From the NCBI GenBank assembly GCA_942486035.1, contig CALNXK010000163.1, positions 866,001-930,000 on the forward strand: a stretch of 64,000 nucleotides of DNA, given 5' to 3'. Origin of the DNA: Porites lobata (taxonomy: Eukaryota > Cnidaria > Anthozoa > Scleractinia > Poritidae). Position numbers and translations under genes: made by a program. Shown one piece after another: positions 1-12,100 of this stretch. Position 1 is the stretch's first letter. Each line of letters opens with the position of its first letter. The notes below the pieces were generated by a model that saw nothing but the letters and a program-made list of their open reading frames with translations, made no database searches and was not told where the DNA came from.

Positions 1-196
1 CTAAGCGTGTAGAAGCTAACTTTCTAAGAAAGGAGCAATTTATAAGCAAAGACTAGTTGACGTAAAACAAAAGACCCCTTTTTTCCTGTTCAGGGAAAAT
101 TCTGCTTGGTATTGTTTCGTAGTTTTTGTTCTTTTGTTTTTCGTAATCTGTCTGTACAAATTCTAACAATTTGCCGATCTTTTAGGCCAGGAAAAT

Positions 197-3100
197 TAAT
201 ATATAGATTTAGCCAGGGCTAAAAGCGAAGCTCCCGTTAATAAATTCATAATTTAAATCAAACAATAAACTTGTAATCCACAGATCAGGGCACTTTCATT
301 TGACTTTTGAGGCAAAGGCTAAGTGATTTTAGAGAAAAATAATTTGACAGTCCAAGAATGAAACAGCTTTTACATCGAGTTATTAAATAGCCTTATTTGT
401 ACACCCAAAAATAGCAATCATGTTCGATCACAGTAGATTAGGCCTGGAAAACAAATAGACCTACCTATTAGTGTATTGTATTTGCATTAGCTGTTGCATC
501 ATAATATGGCATTCACCAGTCTCTCCAACATTGCTCCGTTTGAGAGACTATGGATAATTGGACAACCCCGAAATATAATTTTAAGAAACACACGCGCCAT
601 GATAGCCCTTGGTGGCAGCCAATTTACACGTTGCATTCCTCTTTCTTAAAGAGAGGCCAAAATAAAAAATCAGGCCGGATTTTTTGTGTTCGACAAGTTT
701 AGTTTACTAGTAAATCTTGGCGACGAATGTGGTGGCGTGTAAACCAGCCTTTTAAAGATACTTTTTCTCATCACGTCTCAGGTAAACAGTACTATGAGGC
801 CCTTTTTTATCATACAGACCTCGGACAGAATTTGTTCTTTTTTGCCCTATTTAAACCCATAATCATAACTATGACAAAATTGTCAAATCTGATTGGCCAT
901 CAACTGCCCTGATTTCAGCCTTAATTGGACAGTTTAATGGGACAGTACGCGCCATCAAGCGCGCGCTTAAATGGATTTTTTTTCACTGCTAGCAAAACAA
1001 ATTTCGAATTTCTTGTGTTTTGATTTAAAAAATGGCCTATTATATCACAAATTTTGTTAAAGTTATGATTAATTGGTAACAGAACTTCGTGTCGTCCAAT
1101 TCGGTCTGTAATCATACGCTTAATTAAACAAATCGGACTCCCACTACGCGGTCGTCCTATTTTGTTAATCACTCGTATGATTACAGACCGAATTGGACTC
1201 CACTCAGTCCTGTTACCATTACTTACCATTTACGCTTCAACATGATAGATAAATTGTTATGTTTAGGTTTTATTTCCCTTTATTTATTAAACTGTGTATG
1301 GTTTTGTTATGTGAAATCTTTAGAAGCGAGTGATATTTACGCGCGGCGTTTTGAGTATTCCTGCATGCGATGTTTATGTTCGACTGGAAACAACCGGTGC
1401 AGCGATAAAAATTGCGAGAGAGACTACTAACAATCAATAAAATAAACATAATTCGGTGAAACATGTACAGAGACAATAATTTTCATTCACGAAGAGAAGT
1501 ATTGAGAGTAAAGTGTCCCTGAAAATCATGAGTCAGGTAAGCATAAGCTTATTTATGTTTTAAGCCGGCTTCCCGGTGTTGGCTCTTTTTCAAGATGAAC
1601 TCGAGGCAAGAAAATCGCTAAGAGCTTTCTGTTTACAGCCAAAATCATAACTAAATAATCTTCGGAACCTTTTCTTTGAATTTGCGGTCACAAAATGTCT
1701 AAAGGCTTTTTAAACCTGATACTATTGTAGGTTAGATCATTGCTCGTGTATAAACTTAAGCCGCATAAACAATACGCCCGACTTGAGGAAACCGAAAAAA
1801 AAAACACACACACATCAAAGACAATAATTGCTCAGGCTTACCAGTCGAGATGCTGCTTCTAAAGGTCATCAAGTGTTCCAGAATCGCTTGAGACTTTTTA
1901 ACCCTCTTACGCCTCAAGCAAGGGCAAGTGAGTAAGCTCATTTTTGAAAACGATGCCATCCGAAATCGAATTTCCAATGACTTTGAGAAGCGGTGCATTT
2001 GTCAACAAAAAGCGCAATAAACTGTCCCGCAAAACCAGCCATGAATTACAGAACAATCTTGATAACAGCTGTATTTCATTTTGTACACTAAGTAGAAAAA
2101 GACAGTTTAAAACATCACAAGATGACACAAAACTCTGTCAGCTCCAGCGATCAGTAAGCAAGTTTCCAGACGCTGCATAAATTTTTCGCATGAACTCACC
2201 TGTCAAATTTTGACCAATCAGAACATAAAAATTGGACGTAGAGCGTGATCAACGCGTGACAGAGAAAAAAGTCAAAAGTAATTGCCTTCCCTGCATGTAA
2301 ATGTAAAAGCCGGTTGAATTTTCGCGTCCAAGTTCAGTTCGAAATCAACATTTTAAAAGTGCGGCTCATGAACACGACTTATTTCATATGCATTTTAAAA
2401 AAATTGAACTTGAGCCTGCGATAATTGAAAATTAGCAACTTGTCAGCGGATACCTTCAAAACAACACTCGAACTGAGTGGGTCGATACCTGAGCCCGCGA
2501 TAGGGTCAGGCGATACTGGTCAGTAGAAACACTATTTTGACAGCTGTCAATTAATCAAAACATGGATGTACAATATCAGGTTGCAGGTTCCCAAACTAGC
2601 TAAAAAGTGTGAGATTAAACATTGGTATGCCTGTGGTGCGGACGGACGGAAGGTACGGTCACGTGATTACCGAATTTTCTAAGATGGATAGATTTTCTAA
2701 GCTATGGGGCTTCGAATTGAGCCCATGATCAAATAAAATATCAGCGCAAAACTTTAAACACTACGTGACCTCAATGGATAGACAAATAAGCCCGCCATAC
2801 ACTCAGGTGATGATGGTCAGCGTATACATGCCTTTGACAGCTGTCAATTAATCTTCATTAGAATGGCGAATATTCGAATTAACAGACTACGAGTGTGGGT
2901 AAGACATATCCGCCCGGCATGTAGTGGAAAATGCCAGATCGTGTACCTGGGCGAACCTGAGCCCACGTTATTGTTTTCTGATAGTGGTCTGTACATGTCC
3001 CATTTTGACAGATGTCAATTGACCTTAATTTGGCTTGGCAATATAACTTTAAACGACTGTCAGCCGACTAACAGCCTTGCCCGGCGTAGTTTCGTTTTTA

Positions 3101-3418
3101 TGTTGAATTAGTAAGTGTGACATATTATATCAGCTTATATGAAGGGGCAAAACGAATGGTCTTTCATCTGAGCCCGCGAGATGGTCATGTGATAATTGTC
3201 AGCGGATGTCTGATTTTGACAGCTGTCAATCTAATCGTACTCATACGGATGGCTTACATAACTAAGAGGCTATTCAAGTTGTGCAAGATCTATTGTGACA
3301 TTTGACATCTGCTTAGATGAAGAGTATGTACGGGTGGGCGGGCGTACGCTACGTCATAACCAAATTTTCTCGGATGGATAGTTTACCAAATTTTCTTACC
3401 CATGGTGCTCCGCTATTA
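197..3418. repeat. Unclassified 3.2-kb interspersed repeat, copy A
   Basis: This segment is repeated in the same orientation at 28398-31600. Both copies begin with TAATATATAGATTT and end with GCTCCGCTATTA, and their flanks outside these points are unrelated, so these look like true element ends. No long ORF is present on either strand. The right half carries four spaced modules, each with a near copy of the palindrome TTGACAGCTGTCAA (about 2540, 2833, 3005 and 3215) preceded by a GAGCCCGCGA-type stretch. The stretch 860-1213 is not shared with copy B. A short exon-like segment on the minus strand (about 1842-1920) ends in a good splice donor. The class is unknown: a non-autonomous DNA element is the most likely reading, but no convincing TIR beyond TAATA/TATTA and no target duplication was found. 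Confidence 0.8.
1094..1198. repeat. Perfect 25-bp inverted repeat inside copy A
   Basis: The arms 1094-1118 and 1174-1198 are exact reverse complements (core CGGTCTGTAATCATACG), with a 55-bp loop. They lie inside the stretch of copy A that has no counterpart in copy B, so they probably belong to a small foldback insertion or a different subfamily module. Confidence 0.85.
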
Positions 3419-5531
3419 GGATTTGGACAAATCGCAAGTGAAACTATTCGCTAGTTTCACGAGTATACTTTGATCGCCTATTGATATCATGGGTGACAAA
3501 TAACCCTCACAATCATTTTTACATGATTTATAGTATCGATCGAGAACTCCACTCACTGAAACGTTTACAGCTTAAATTTTGGCTTAAGTTCATAATTTTC
3601 AGAGTTTTTTTTAACAACCTGATAGAATCCTTCTTAATGTGCTCTTTCGTGTCTTCAGGTTTTCTAAAGCGTCCTTTAATGCTCTGACATCCTCATTCAT
3701 AGCATTTTAAAGCTTCGACGCTATTTTGGGACTGAGACGAAAGTAGCTTTGCGAAGACAATTTAATTTGTAATTTCACACGAGAAATTAAAAGTTAAAGC
3801 TAACCGTTCGCGTCAAAACTAAGGAAAAATTTGTCACACATGATATTGTACTGTTTATTTCCTTTAATTTAATCAGATTTGAAATGAGATGGAACATGAG
3901 GTTATTCCTTCTTTTCTGGCTTTTTTTTGTTTTATGTAAATCAAATCTGCAAATTAAGGCAACAGAAAACAAAACAGGATCAGATAATTTTAGCTCTGTA
4001 AGTTCAGTTAATTAATACATTTAATTTCTACTACTTTATTTGAATTTTCCTCTTATGTGGCTTTCCTTAATCTTTCATATTCATCAAATCTGCAAATTAA
4101 GGTAACAGAAAAGAAAACAGGATCAGATAAAGTTAGCTCTGTCAGTTTATTTTTTGACGCATTCTGCTTCTAGATTCATTTAGATTTCGTTTGTTAGGTC
4201 GCTGTCGGGAAAGAATGAAATTGAATAGTACATAGTTTCAAAGTTATTTATGCGACTGTCAAAAACAGTCGTTTTTCCACCTTCATCACATACATATTCT
4301 GTTTAACCCATTGACGGCCATGCCAGCCAAAACCGGCTGTACAAGGCTGTACAAGACTACACTGCTTTAAAAACATTCTTAACCGCGCGAACATTGCCTT
4401 AACTATCAGTTGTGATCACTGGGTACAATGTCCCTCAAAATGGGATATTCAATAAACGCAAAAAGGTCATCTCTTTTTGCAAAATATCACCTTTTGAATT
4501 TGCACAAGAACAAAAAATCATAGAAAAACGACAAAAATCACGTTTTTTGGCCTTCAGGATTTTTATAGAAATCATCGCTGTAAAACCAAAAGCCAACATT
4601 CACAGTAAACTTCAGTCCTTGTTCAAGCTTATGAGAAATGCCTTTTTCGTTCTTATTTGTTTCCCGGGCCGAGATACAGCCTTTTGTTCTAGTGCATCCT
4701 GGTCTTGCCTCGATCTTCGACATCACGATTGCATTGCATGCTGGGAAATAGCCAGGATTTTGACAGCGCTACTCCAACCTACCACGGGAATGCCGCGCTT
4801 GTTGTGATTTTCAGTGGTCGAAAATTACAGAATATCCCGTGGTGGGTCAAGAAATCCATCAGTAATTGAGTCCCAAAGCTACTTCATTTAGGAGCGGCCA
4901 TTTTTCCAGTTCCTCGAGCAACAAACCACTTTTCTGAGACTCTTAGCTTCCGCCACGCTTAATGATGCTCATCAGACAGCCAATAAAGATGAAAAATGGT
5001 TGTAAGCTTACCAAAAATCACTCACAAACCAAACTTCGGCTGTTATTATAGCTCAGCGAAGCAAAAAGACTACGTTAGAAAAACGTTTCAAGAAATGTCG
5101 AGCCTTCATCAACAGAACATCATCACCTTCCATAGTAACCCCAAATACGGATTCACGAAATTCTATGGATTGTTTTTATGTAGAAAATCACTCGAAACCG
5201 TAAAAAGTCCCGGGCATCAATGGTTTAAGACAATAGGTGGGTTCACACTGGACTTTTCAAGTGTGCTTGAGACTAACTTGTGTGTGAACAGGTCCTGTTT
5301 CACTTGACTGATCTTGACTAGTCGTTCTTAGTTGCCACAGAAACTTCAAAACCTCAAAATGCCGAAGTGCGCTCTCAAGTTAGGTCAAATCCTTTCTTGA
5401 GACTGCCCTTATCCAATTAAAGCGTCGGAAGTTTATTATCAAACTGTCAATCATCTCAAGCCAAAACTTTCAATCTCAAAAGCGAGCAAGCGAGAAATAA
5501 TGATCGAGAATACTGATCTCCACAAAATGTA
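3419..5531. other. Gene-free stretch with a 146-bp spaced direct repeat
   Basis: No coding region is recognised here. Two similar segments of about 65 bp, at 3937-4002 and 4083-4148, share CAAATCTGCAAATTAAGG and ACAGGATCAGATAA and are offset by 146 bp, which indicates an old local tandem duplication. A 131-codon open frame at 4412-4807 has no recognisable domain and is overlapped by an open frame on the other strand, so it is not called. Confidence 0.5.
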
Positions 5532-5541
5532 AATGTAGGTA

Positions 5542-6851
5542 CAACCTCGTCCCCAGGGCTTTTCCCTCAAAAAATGGGTGGGGCGGGAAAAGGCCCTGGC
5601 ATCGGCTGGTCACGTGTCTCCTCGTACACCCTAAAATCCTGGGTGTAATAAATTAGCGCCATGTGAAAAGCTAAAATTATGCGTAACCTCACAGCGCGCG
5701 ATCTTGGGCGACCTGTTATATCTCTTGACGATTAACGAAAAGTTTTTTTTACAAGGTTTCCCTTTTGTCACAGATACTGGCTATGGTAATTTTTGCTTTC
5801 CTCCGATTTCTGTGAAGGGAACAGCTAGAAACATTTGTAAAACTTCTGTCTATAGAGCGGTATAAATGACAAACAAGCTATCGTACGTGCATAAAGGTTG
5901 TACTGGACAAGTCCGCTTTCTCGACTCTTCTGATATTTTATTTCATTTCTTGCGAAGTGGGCCGCCGTACAAAGCCTAGTTCTATTCACCTTAACTCTCA
6001 GCCATATCATAGCGACACGCTTTGGTTTAGACCTATCCTGTATGACCCGTATTTTTAATAAAATTCATTGACATCTGCGATCAAACGACTGGCAGCAAAG
6101 AAAGACTTGGGTCCATTTAAAATCGACAGAGCTGTAGTTGATTCCAATCGATCAGTCAATCTTCTCTTTAATATAAGGAAAATCCTTTGTACTTATCCAT
6201 GAAAGAGAAAAGATATAAGAGTTCTTCAAATGTTTCAGATCGGCGACCTGTCATCGTGCCTGGCTGGAGGGCTGACCTGCATCCGGCGCGGAGATTTGTT
6301 TGTTTCATGGTCGGGTTGAAGAGGGAGAACACCAGACTTCATAAAGCATATTGACGAACAAGTCTATTTCAATTAAGTTCAATTTGTTTAATTTCACTGC
6401 AGATCCTGGAGGCAAAGGCCCCCATTTTTGTTTGTCAATGGACAAAATCACTTTCCGCTTGATCGTACAGTAATTCCACAGTCACGATGAAGTTTAGTCG
6501 AAGTACTAGTCGATAACAGTGGGACATAACAGCTTGTCTCAACGCTGAAGCATTTGACATATTTTGTACGTGACAACGTAGAGCCTGTATGCCCTTTCAT
6601 AAACTTCTAGCATTTGAATAATGCGCAATTAAATGGATCTTAAGCTTTTGAATCGCACACACGCAAAAATATTGATATAGTTCGCGATGTTGTTATTTTC
6701 CATTGTTACTCCCTTCTGTCAGCGCAAAACCAGCGGGTTGCATATAAATTAGCTTCTCAGGAATATTTAGGCTGTACACGTGACCAGCCGATGCCAGGGC
6801 CTTTTCCCGCCCCACCCATTTTTTGAGGGAAAATCCCTGAGGACGAGGTTG
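5542..6851. mobile_element. TIR DNA element with 10-bp target duplication
   Basis: The left end begins CAACCTCGTCCCCAGGGC and the right end is its near reverse complement. The inverted match runs about 75 bp, through GGGTGGGGCGGGAAAAGG and GGCTGGTCACGTG. The ten bases AATGTAGGTA sit immediately outside both ends (5532-5541 and 6852-6861), a clean target-site duplication. The interior has no long ORF and no transposase motif, so it is non-autonomous. Long TIRs with a 9-11-bp duplication would fit a Mutator-like element, but that assignment is only an inference from duplication length. Confidence 0.85.
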
Positions 6852-6977
6852 AATGTAGGTAGGCTTTTCTCAGTTCTGATTCATGAGCTGGTTCAGAAAT
6901 TTCACGATTTCTTTTTTTCACTGTATTTGACAGAAACAACGTTACTGTAAGACTTAGCTGTGGAAAAGAAGTGACTT

Positions 6978-7345
6978 ATGTTTCACAAAGAGCGATTTGC
7001 CTTTTCGAAATTATTAGAGCTTCACTATTACTTCCCTGAAAATTTTAGATGTAATTTAACGTTTTACGAAAGTGACAATTTTTCTAATTCCTCTCTTCAT
7101 CTCATTTCTGAATCCGAAAATTTTAGGTTTCCTCAGTTTCTACGAAAAATAGCCAAACCTGGGGAGTGAAATGTGAAAAATTAAACTTCAGAAAATCGTA
7201 GGGAATTTGTTAGGAAAGCTTCGAAAATTGTACACGAATGGAGCAGTCACCTAGAAATTTTTAGCCTTCCTCAAGTAATAGAAAATTTTAAGCAATATTT
7301 GCTTCTCCGAACAGATATTTTATAGCAAACAGTCGTTGGGTGCCC
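6978..7345 (+). repeat. Dispersed repeat, copy 1 (partner at 55066-55325)
   Basis: This segment matches 55066-55325 with about 70-75% identity by eye. Both contain a frame reading FPENFxCNLTxYxSxNFSNSS and both end near CAGTCGTTGG or CTGTCGTTGG, followed by a CCCTG. Copy 1 keeps an open frame of 63 codons. The product, if any, is unrecognised, and a non-coding repeat is equally possible. Confidence 0.55.
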
Positions 7346-8497
7346 CTGCTCTAGCAAAATACTCGAAGCAACGAGCTCAAAATACCTGCAAGGAGAGCTT
7401 TTAGAGACGGACGATTAGAAAAGTGATGGGGGGGTGGGGAATTTTTAGCTTGCACGAATTTTTTTTTTTCTCACTGCATGTGCAGGAATTTTTTTTTCAG
7501 GTGAACCCCTCTGCACGAATTTTTTTTTTTTTCAGACGAATATTGCTTTTTTTTGAACAGTGAAATCTTGAATCATTATCTATGTTTTTGGGCTTTATAA
7601 ATTATTCTACACTCACAAAAGATCAAAGTATACAGGCCACTTTAATGCAAAATCTTTTCGAAAATGTACACACAGTGAGAGAGGAGGAAGCCACTTGGAG
7701 TGGACGGCTTCCCTGTGCATTTTTTCAGTCCCTGCCCTCTGGAATTCCTCTCCTACAGCCGATCATAATGATGCCATACTCCATTCACCAAAACAGCAAG
7801 AAATAAGCGCTGATAGGCCAAACACAACTCATAAGCTCGTGATAATGTGAAATGTGATTTTGAGAGTCTGCTTGAACAGTGGTTCTCTTTCTTTTTTCCT
7901 CTCGCGCGAAGTTTACTAGCACTACACAGTGCAAGACGTGTAGCATTCTAAACTTTGACTGAGTAAATCTTGTTTTTGCCGCACTAAGTCTCATATTTAG
8001 AGGTCATGAAGCCGGTTTGTCACATGCATACTGAGTAATCATTTCCCGTGGTTTATGCTTCTGTAGGTGTCCCTGATAGGATTTGATTTCAGATGCAGTT
8101 GTAAAGTGTTTTATATCCTTTGAACTCTGTTTATTACGGCTGAATAAAGATTTTAGTTTTTGTGGTTTTCTCGGAAATGACTGTACCTGAATAACTATAT
8201 GCATGCATGCAAGTTTCTTTGTCCGTGAATGTGATTATTTCCTGCCATGTGAGTATGACTCTGGGCCCAGCTCTATAGTGTGGTTTGCAGGATTTTGAAT
8301 TTCCACGGATAGTGCGATCTTCAGATTTGAGTTGTACACTGTGGCTAAAACTAAAGCTACACCAAGTTTGGAGAAATATGCCGTGCGTCAGTCAAGATAA
8401 TTCTCTTAGCGCTCACACAGTCCATTTAGTTTTTCTTAATGATAAGTTAGTCTTCGAACTAGAGCGCGATGTCTTGTTGTTCCTTCGTAGGTATTTA
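7346..8497. other. No recognised gene; T-rich tract
   Basis: Between 7448 and 7555 there are three imperfect repeats of GCACGAA or GCAGGAA followed by 9-14 T. An 80-codon open frame at 8285-8527 has scattered Cys and Trp but no convincing domain. It runs into the BEL element LTR, so it is not called. Confidence 0.4.
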
Positions 8498-8509
8498 CTT
8501 AAGTTTTTG

Positions 8510-9097
8510 TGTAAGATCCAAGTGTAACATTTTTTCTATTTTTCGTTTTTGCGTAATTTGTTTTTCCTTTGCGTAAGCAAATTAGTTTATACTTCTTTTC
8601 GTCCTTTTGTTTAGTTTTTTTGCGTTAATTTAGGTGTTTATTCCTTTTTGTCAGTTTTCGCGCCCTCGTTAGGGTTTCTTTGCTGTTTTATCTTCATTAG
8701 CGCCTTTCTAAGTTTCTATAGTTTTATTTTCCGCATGTTCTAGCGTATTTTTCATATATCGTAATTTTGCAGCACAGTTTGGGCAATACATTTTTGGTTC
8801 GCGCTTAGCGCAGTTCTGTTTTAGTTTCTTGCTAGTCCCTAGCTTCGCGTTATTCGCAGTCCGCTTCAGCAGTTTTCTCTGGCCGAAACAATGTAAGTGT
8901 ATTTCACAGTCCTCGTTTTGCAGTTTTGTCATTTCTTTACTCTTATTTACTTTAGTCGCAACTTGTAACTTTTTTACTCTTTTACCATTTTAGTTTCAAT
9001 CCACGCCGTTTGTATGTGCACTGAATAAATCTTCATTCTTATTTGGTTCGTGGCGTTGTCTTTAAGGCCAAGAGACTTTACGCTTTTTGCAGTTTCA
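8510..9097 (+). repeat. 5' LTR of BEL/Pao element
   Basis: It begins TGTAAGATCCAAGTGTAAC and ends TTTTTGCAGTTTCA. AATAAA at 9024-9029 is a plausible polyadenylation signal. Inside lies a 74-codon minus-strand frame identical in both LTRs; this is a by-product of LTR identity, not a gene. Confidence 0.93.
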
Positions 9098-9131
9098 TCG
9101 TTGAAAATTGTTGGTGACATGTCGTTTCGTC
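9098..9131 (+). promoter_or_regulatory. Leader with possible primer-binding site
   Basis: The leader between the 5' LTR and the first ATG is only 34 bp. TGGTGACATG at 9112-9121 starts with TGG, as a tRNA primer-binding site should. However, the downstream bases do not fit a standard tRNA T-stem well, so the primer is not identified. Confidence 0.35.
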
Positions 9132-12100
9132 ATGAGCTTTAGCCGCAAGCAGCTTACAGATCCCGTCGCCCGGCGAGTTGGAACACGCGCACGACAACCA
9201 AACCGTTCGCTGGATTTTGAAGCGTCTAACCTGGAAACACTTCGTTTAAAGAAAAATTCAAGGTCTGGTCACCTATCTACCGTAACCGCCATTTCCAATG
9301 AAATTTCTGGCTTGCTTACTGGTGATCATAATCTTCAGGAGGTTAAAGAGAAGTTTCCTTACTTCGACAACGCCTTTGAAAGATTTAAAGAGGCCCATCG
9401 CGATTACGTCGAAGAAATTCTGGATGAGGACGCCATTATTGAGGGTCAACGCTATCTTGAAGACAAAGAGAGAAAGGTTCGTGTGTTCCGTCAGGAGATC
9501 GTCGATTGGATAATTAACATTGAACACAAGTTATTAGCAGAATCGCTTCAAGTAGATTCGGCAGTGAATCCCGAGGATTCAATTAGTTGTGCTGGCACAC
9601 CAATTCCTTCAGGTGCTTCCAAGGTTTCAAAACATTCAAGTCGAGCAAGTTCACGTGGTGGTCGTGCTTCATCAGTTGCAGCTGCGAGAGCCAAAGAAGC
9701 CGCAAGAATTGCCGAGTTAAAAGCTGAAATTTCTATGCTCGAAAAGCGCCAAACACTCGAAGAGAAAAAGTTTCGTTTACAGCAGGAAGAATTGCGCCTT
9801 AACCTCGAAGCCGAAATGGTCAAGACAACAGCTAAGGAGAGGGTCTACGCAGCAATGACCTCCCCTTCTCTACCGGAGGTGAAGCCTTTAAAATTGGAGA
9901 CAGAGCTCCAGGATCAGGATCCCCCTCGTACCAGCCCCCGCGCGAAAAGGTCTTTTCCAGGCGAGGTGCATCACCCAGGCCAGGGCGTGTCCATGGATTC
10001 TGTTCCTTACGGCCAGTTTGATTACCAAGCGTGTACAGTCGGCGAGGATCTGAGAAAGGAAACGATTGGTTTGCAGCGGCAACAGACTGCTCTTCAGTTT
10101 CAGCAGAATAGAATAATGGAATTGCTAGCGCATAATCAGAATAGGAACAAACTTCCGCAGCCCCGTGTTCCTGTGTTTGACGGAAACCCTATTGAGTACC
10201 TCACCTTCGTTCGCGCTTTTGAAAATTTGGTTGAATCCAGAACATTTAGCAATACTGATAGACTCTATTACCTTGAGCAGTTCACCTCAGGGGACGTTAA
10301 GGAACTTGTAAGATCCTGTCATCATTTACCAGCGGAAGAAGGTTACGACGAGGCTCGTAGGCTTTTGAGAAGGAAGTATGGTGACGATTATCGCATAGCA
10401 TCCGCTTACGAGACGAAGGCCCTGGACTGGCCGAGCATAAAGGCAGAAGATGGTGTGACTTTGAATCGTTTTTCAGTCTTTCTCGCAAGTTGCAAGAATG
10501 CATTGGCAGGTAGCCAGTACATTTCTAAGTTTGATCAGCCAGCAAACATTCAAAAGTTGGTGCTCAAGATTCCTTACAGCATGAGAGAAAGATGGCGTCG
10601 CTTAGCTGATGACATCATGGACAGACAGTTAAGGCCAGTACAGTTCAGTGACTTCGTTGCCTTTGTTGATCGCGAAGCAAGAATTCTAACCAACCCAGTC
10701 TTTGGCAAGATATCCGATACCGTAAGATCGGCGCCTGGTCAGCGGTCCTCTGGAGGCAAGACATCCAATCCCAAGAATCTCAGTCTCTTAGCACATGTAG
10801 GCGATAGTGAAGGTCATACCAGTGAAGCGGTTCCGCAGCCAAAGGAGCCAAGTCAACGCGCCGATGGAGAGCAGAGACCTCAGACTCGTAAGGTTCAGCC
10901 ATCTGGAATCGATCAGGGTCCCTCACAAGGGAGAAATCGGTGTCTCTATTGTAGCAGAAACCACGCCCTTGAGGATTGTCAGTCATTGCGGTGGAAACCC
11001 TACCAAGAGAGAATTCAATTCCTGTTGTCCAAAAAGCTGTGCTTTGGATGTTTATCCACCGAACACGTCGCAAAGTTTTGCCCGCAGAGGAAAAATTGCA
11101 AGATTGCGAACTGTAAAGGTCGGCATCCTGCTGTTTTACATACAAGCCCTCGTGAGAGACTAGCTGTCGACGTTGGAGTGGGCACGGAAGACGTAATCAG
11201 CACTCAAGTTTGTAGTCACATGGTAAAAACGGGCACCAGTGCCAACAGTGAGACTTCAGGAGAGGGTCGTAGGACAGGCATGGCCATAATACCAGTCAGA
11301 GTAAGAGCGAAAGATAGTGATAAGAGCGTCATCACCTACGCCTTCTTGGATAACGGTAGCAACTCCACTTTCTGTACTGAATCGCTCATGAAGCAGCTCG
11401 GTATTAATGGTCAGCAAGTTAAGATATCCCTGTCTACTCTTGAGAAGAAAAACAGCATCACCAACAGCTTCCTGGTTCGCGATCTTCTTGTATCCGATTT
11501 GGACGAGAACGAGTGGATTAGCCTCCCGACCCTTTACACCAGGCCGGAGATTCCTGTGTCCAGCAGCGACATTCCAACTCAGGACGACGTTGATCAGTGG
11601 CCCCACTTGCAAGGAGTTTTTCTGCCTCGTCTCAATGCTGAGGTTGGCCTTTTGATTGCTAGTGACGTTCCCAGGGCTCTCGATCCACTTGATATCAAGC
11701 ACAGTCAAGACGGTGGTCCTTATGCTTCAAGAACGCGAATCGGCTGGGCGGTAAATGGTCCCTTAGGCCGTCGTCACCATAGTTCACGGTCATCCACCTT
11801 TGTTGCTAAAGTCGATCACCGGCTCCAACAGATGATAGAAGACTTCTACAATCGCGATTTTACCGATCCCACCGTTGATAGCAAGACAGAGATGTCTCAA
11901 GACGAACGTAGATTTATGCAAATCGCCGAACAGACGGTGGAGTTGAGAAACGGGCATTATCAAATCTCTTTACCGTTTAAGAATCGCCAAACGCCTGTAC
12001 CTAGCAACAAGGCTCAGGCCTGGCAGCGCGCCATTTGGTTGAAGAAAAGGCTGGAAAGAGACCCGAAGTTGTACCAAGATTATAAGGCCTTTATGGAAGA

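Noticed and set aside
1270..1476. 68-codon minus-strand ORF conserved in repeat copies A and B
   Set aside because: The copies are so similar that any frame would be conserved; there is no domain and no evidence of selection.
4412..4807. 131-codon open frame
   Set aside because: No recognisable domain, and it is overlapped by an antisense frame; probably chance or old repeat sequence.
8285..8527. 80-codon frame with Cys and Trp that vaguely resembles a GPS motif upstream of the receptor
   Set aside because: The spacing does not match CxW...W...C patterns, the frame enters the BEL LTR, and no splice link to 16966 can be shown.
8708..8932. 74-codon ORF present identically at 15546-15770
   Set aside because: It lies in the BEL LTR on the antisense strand and is duplicated only because the LTRs are near-identical.
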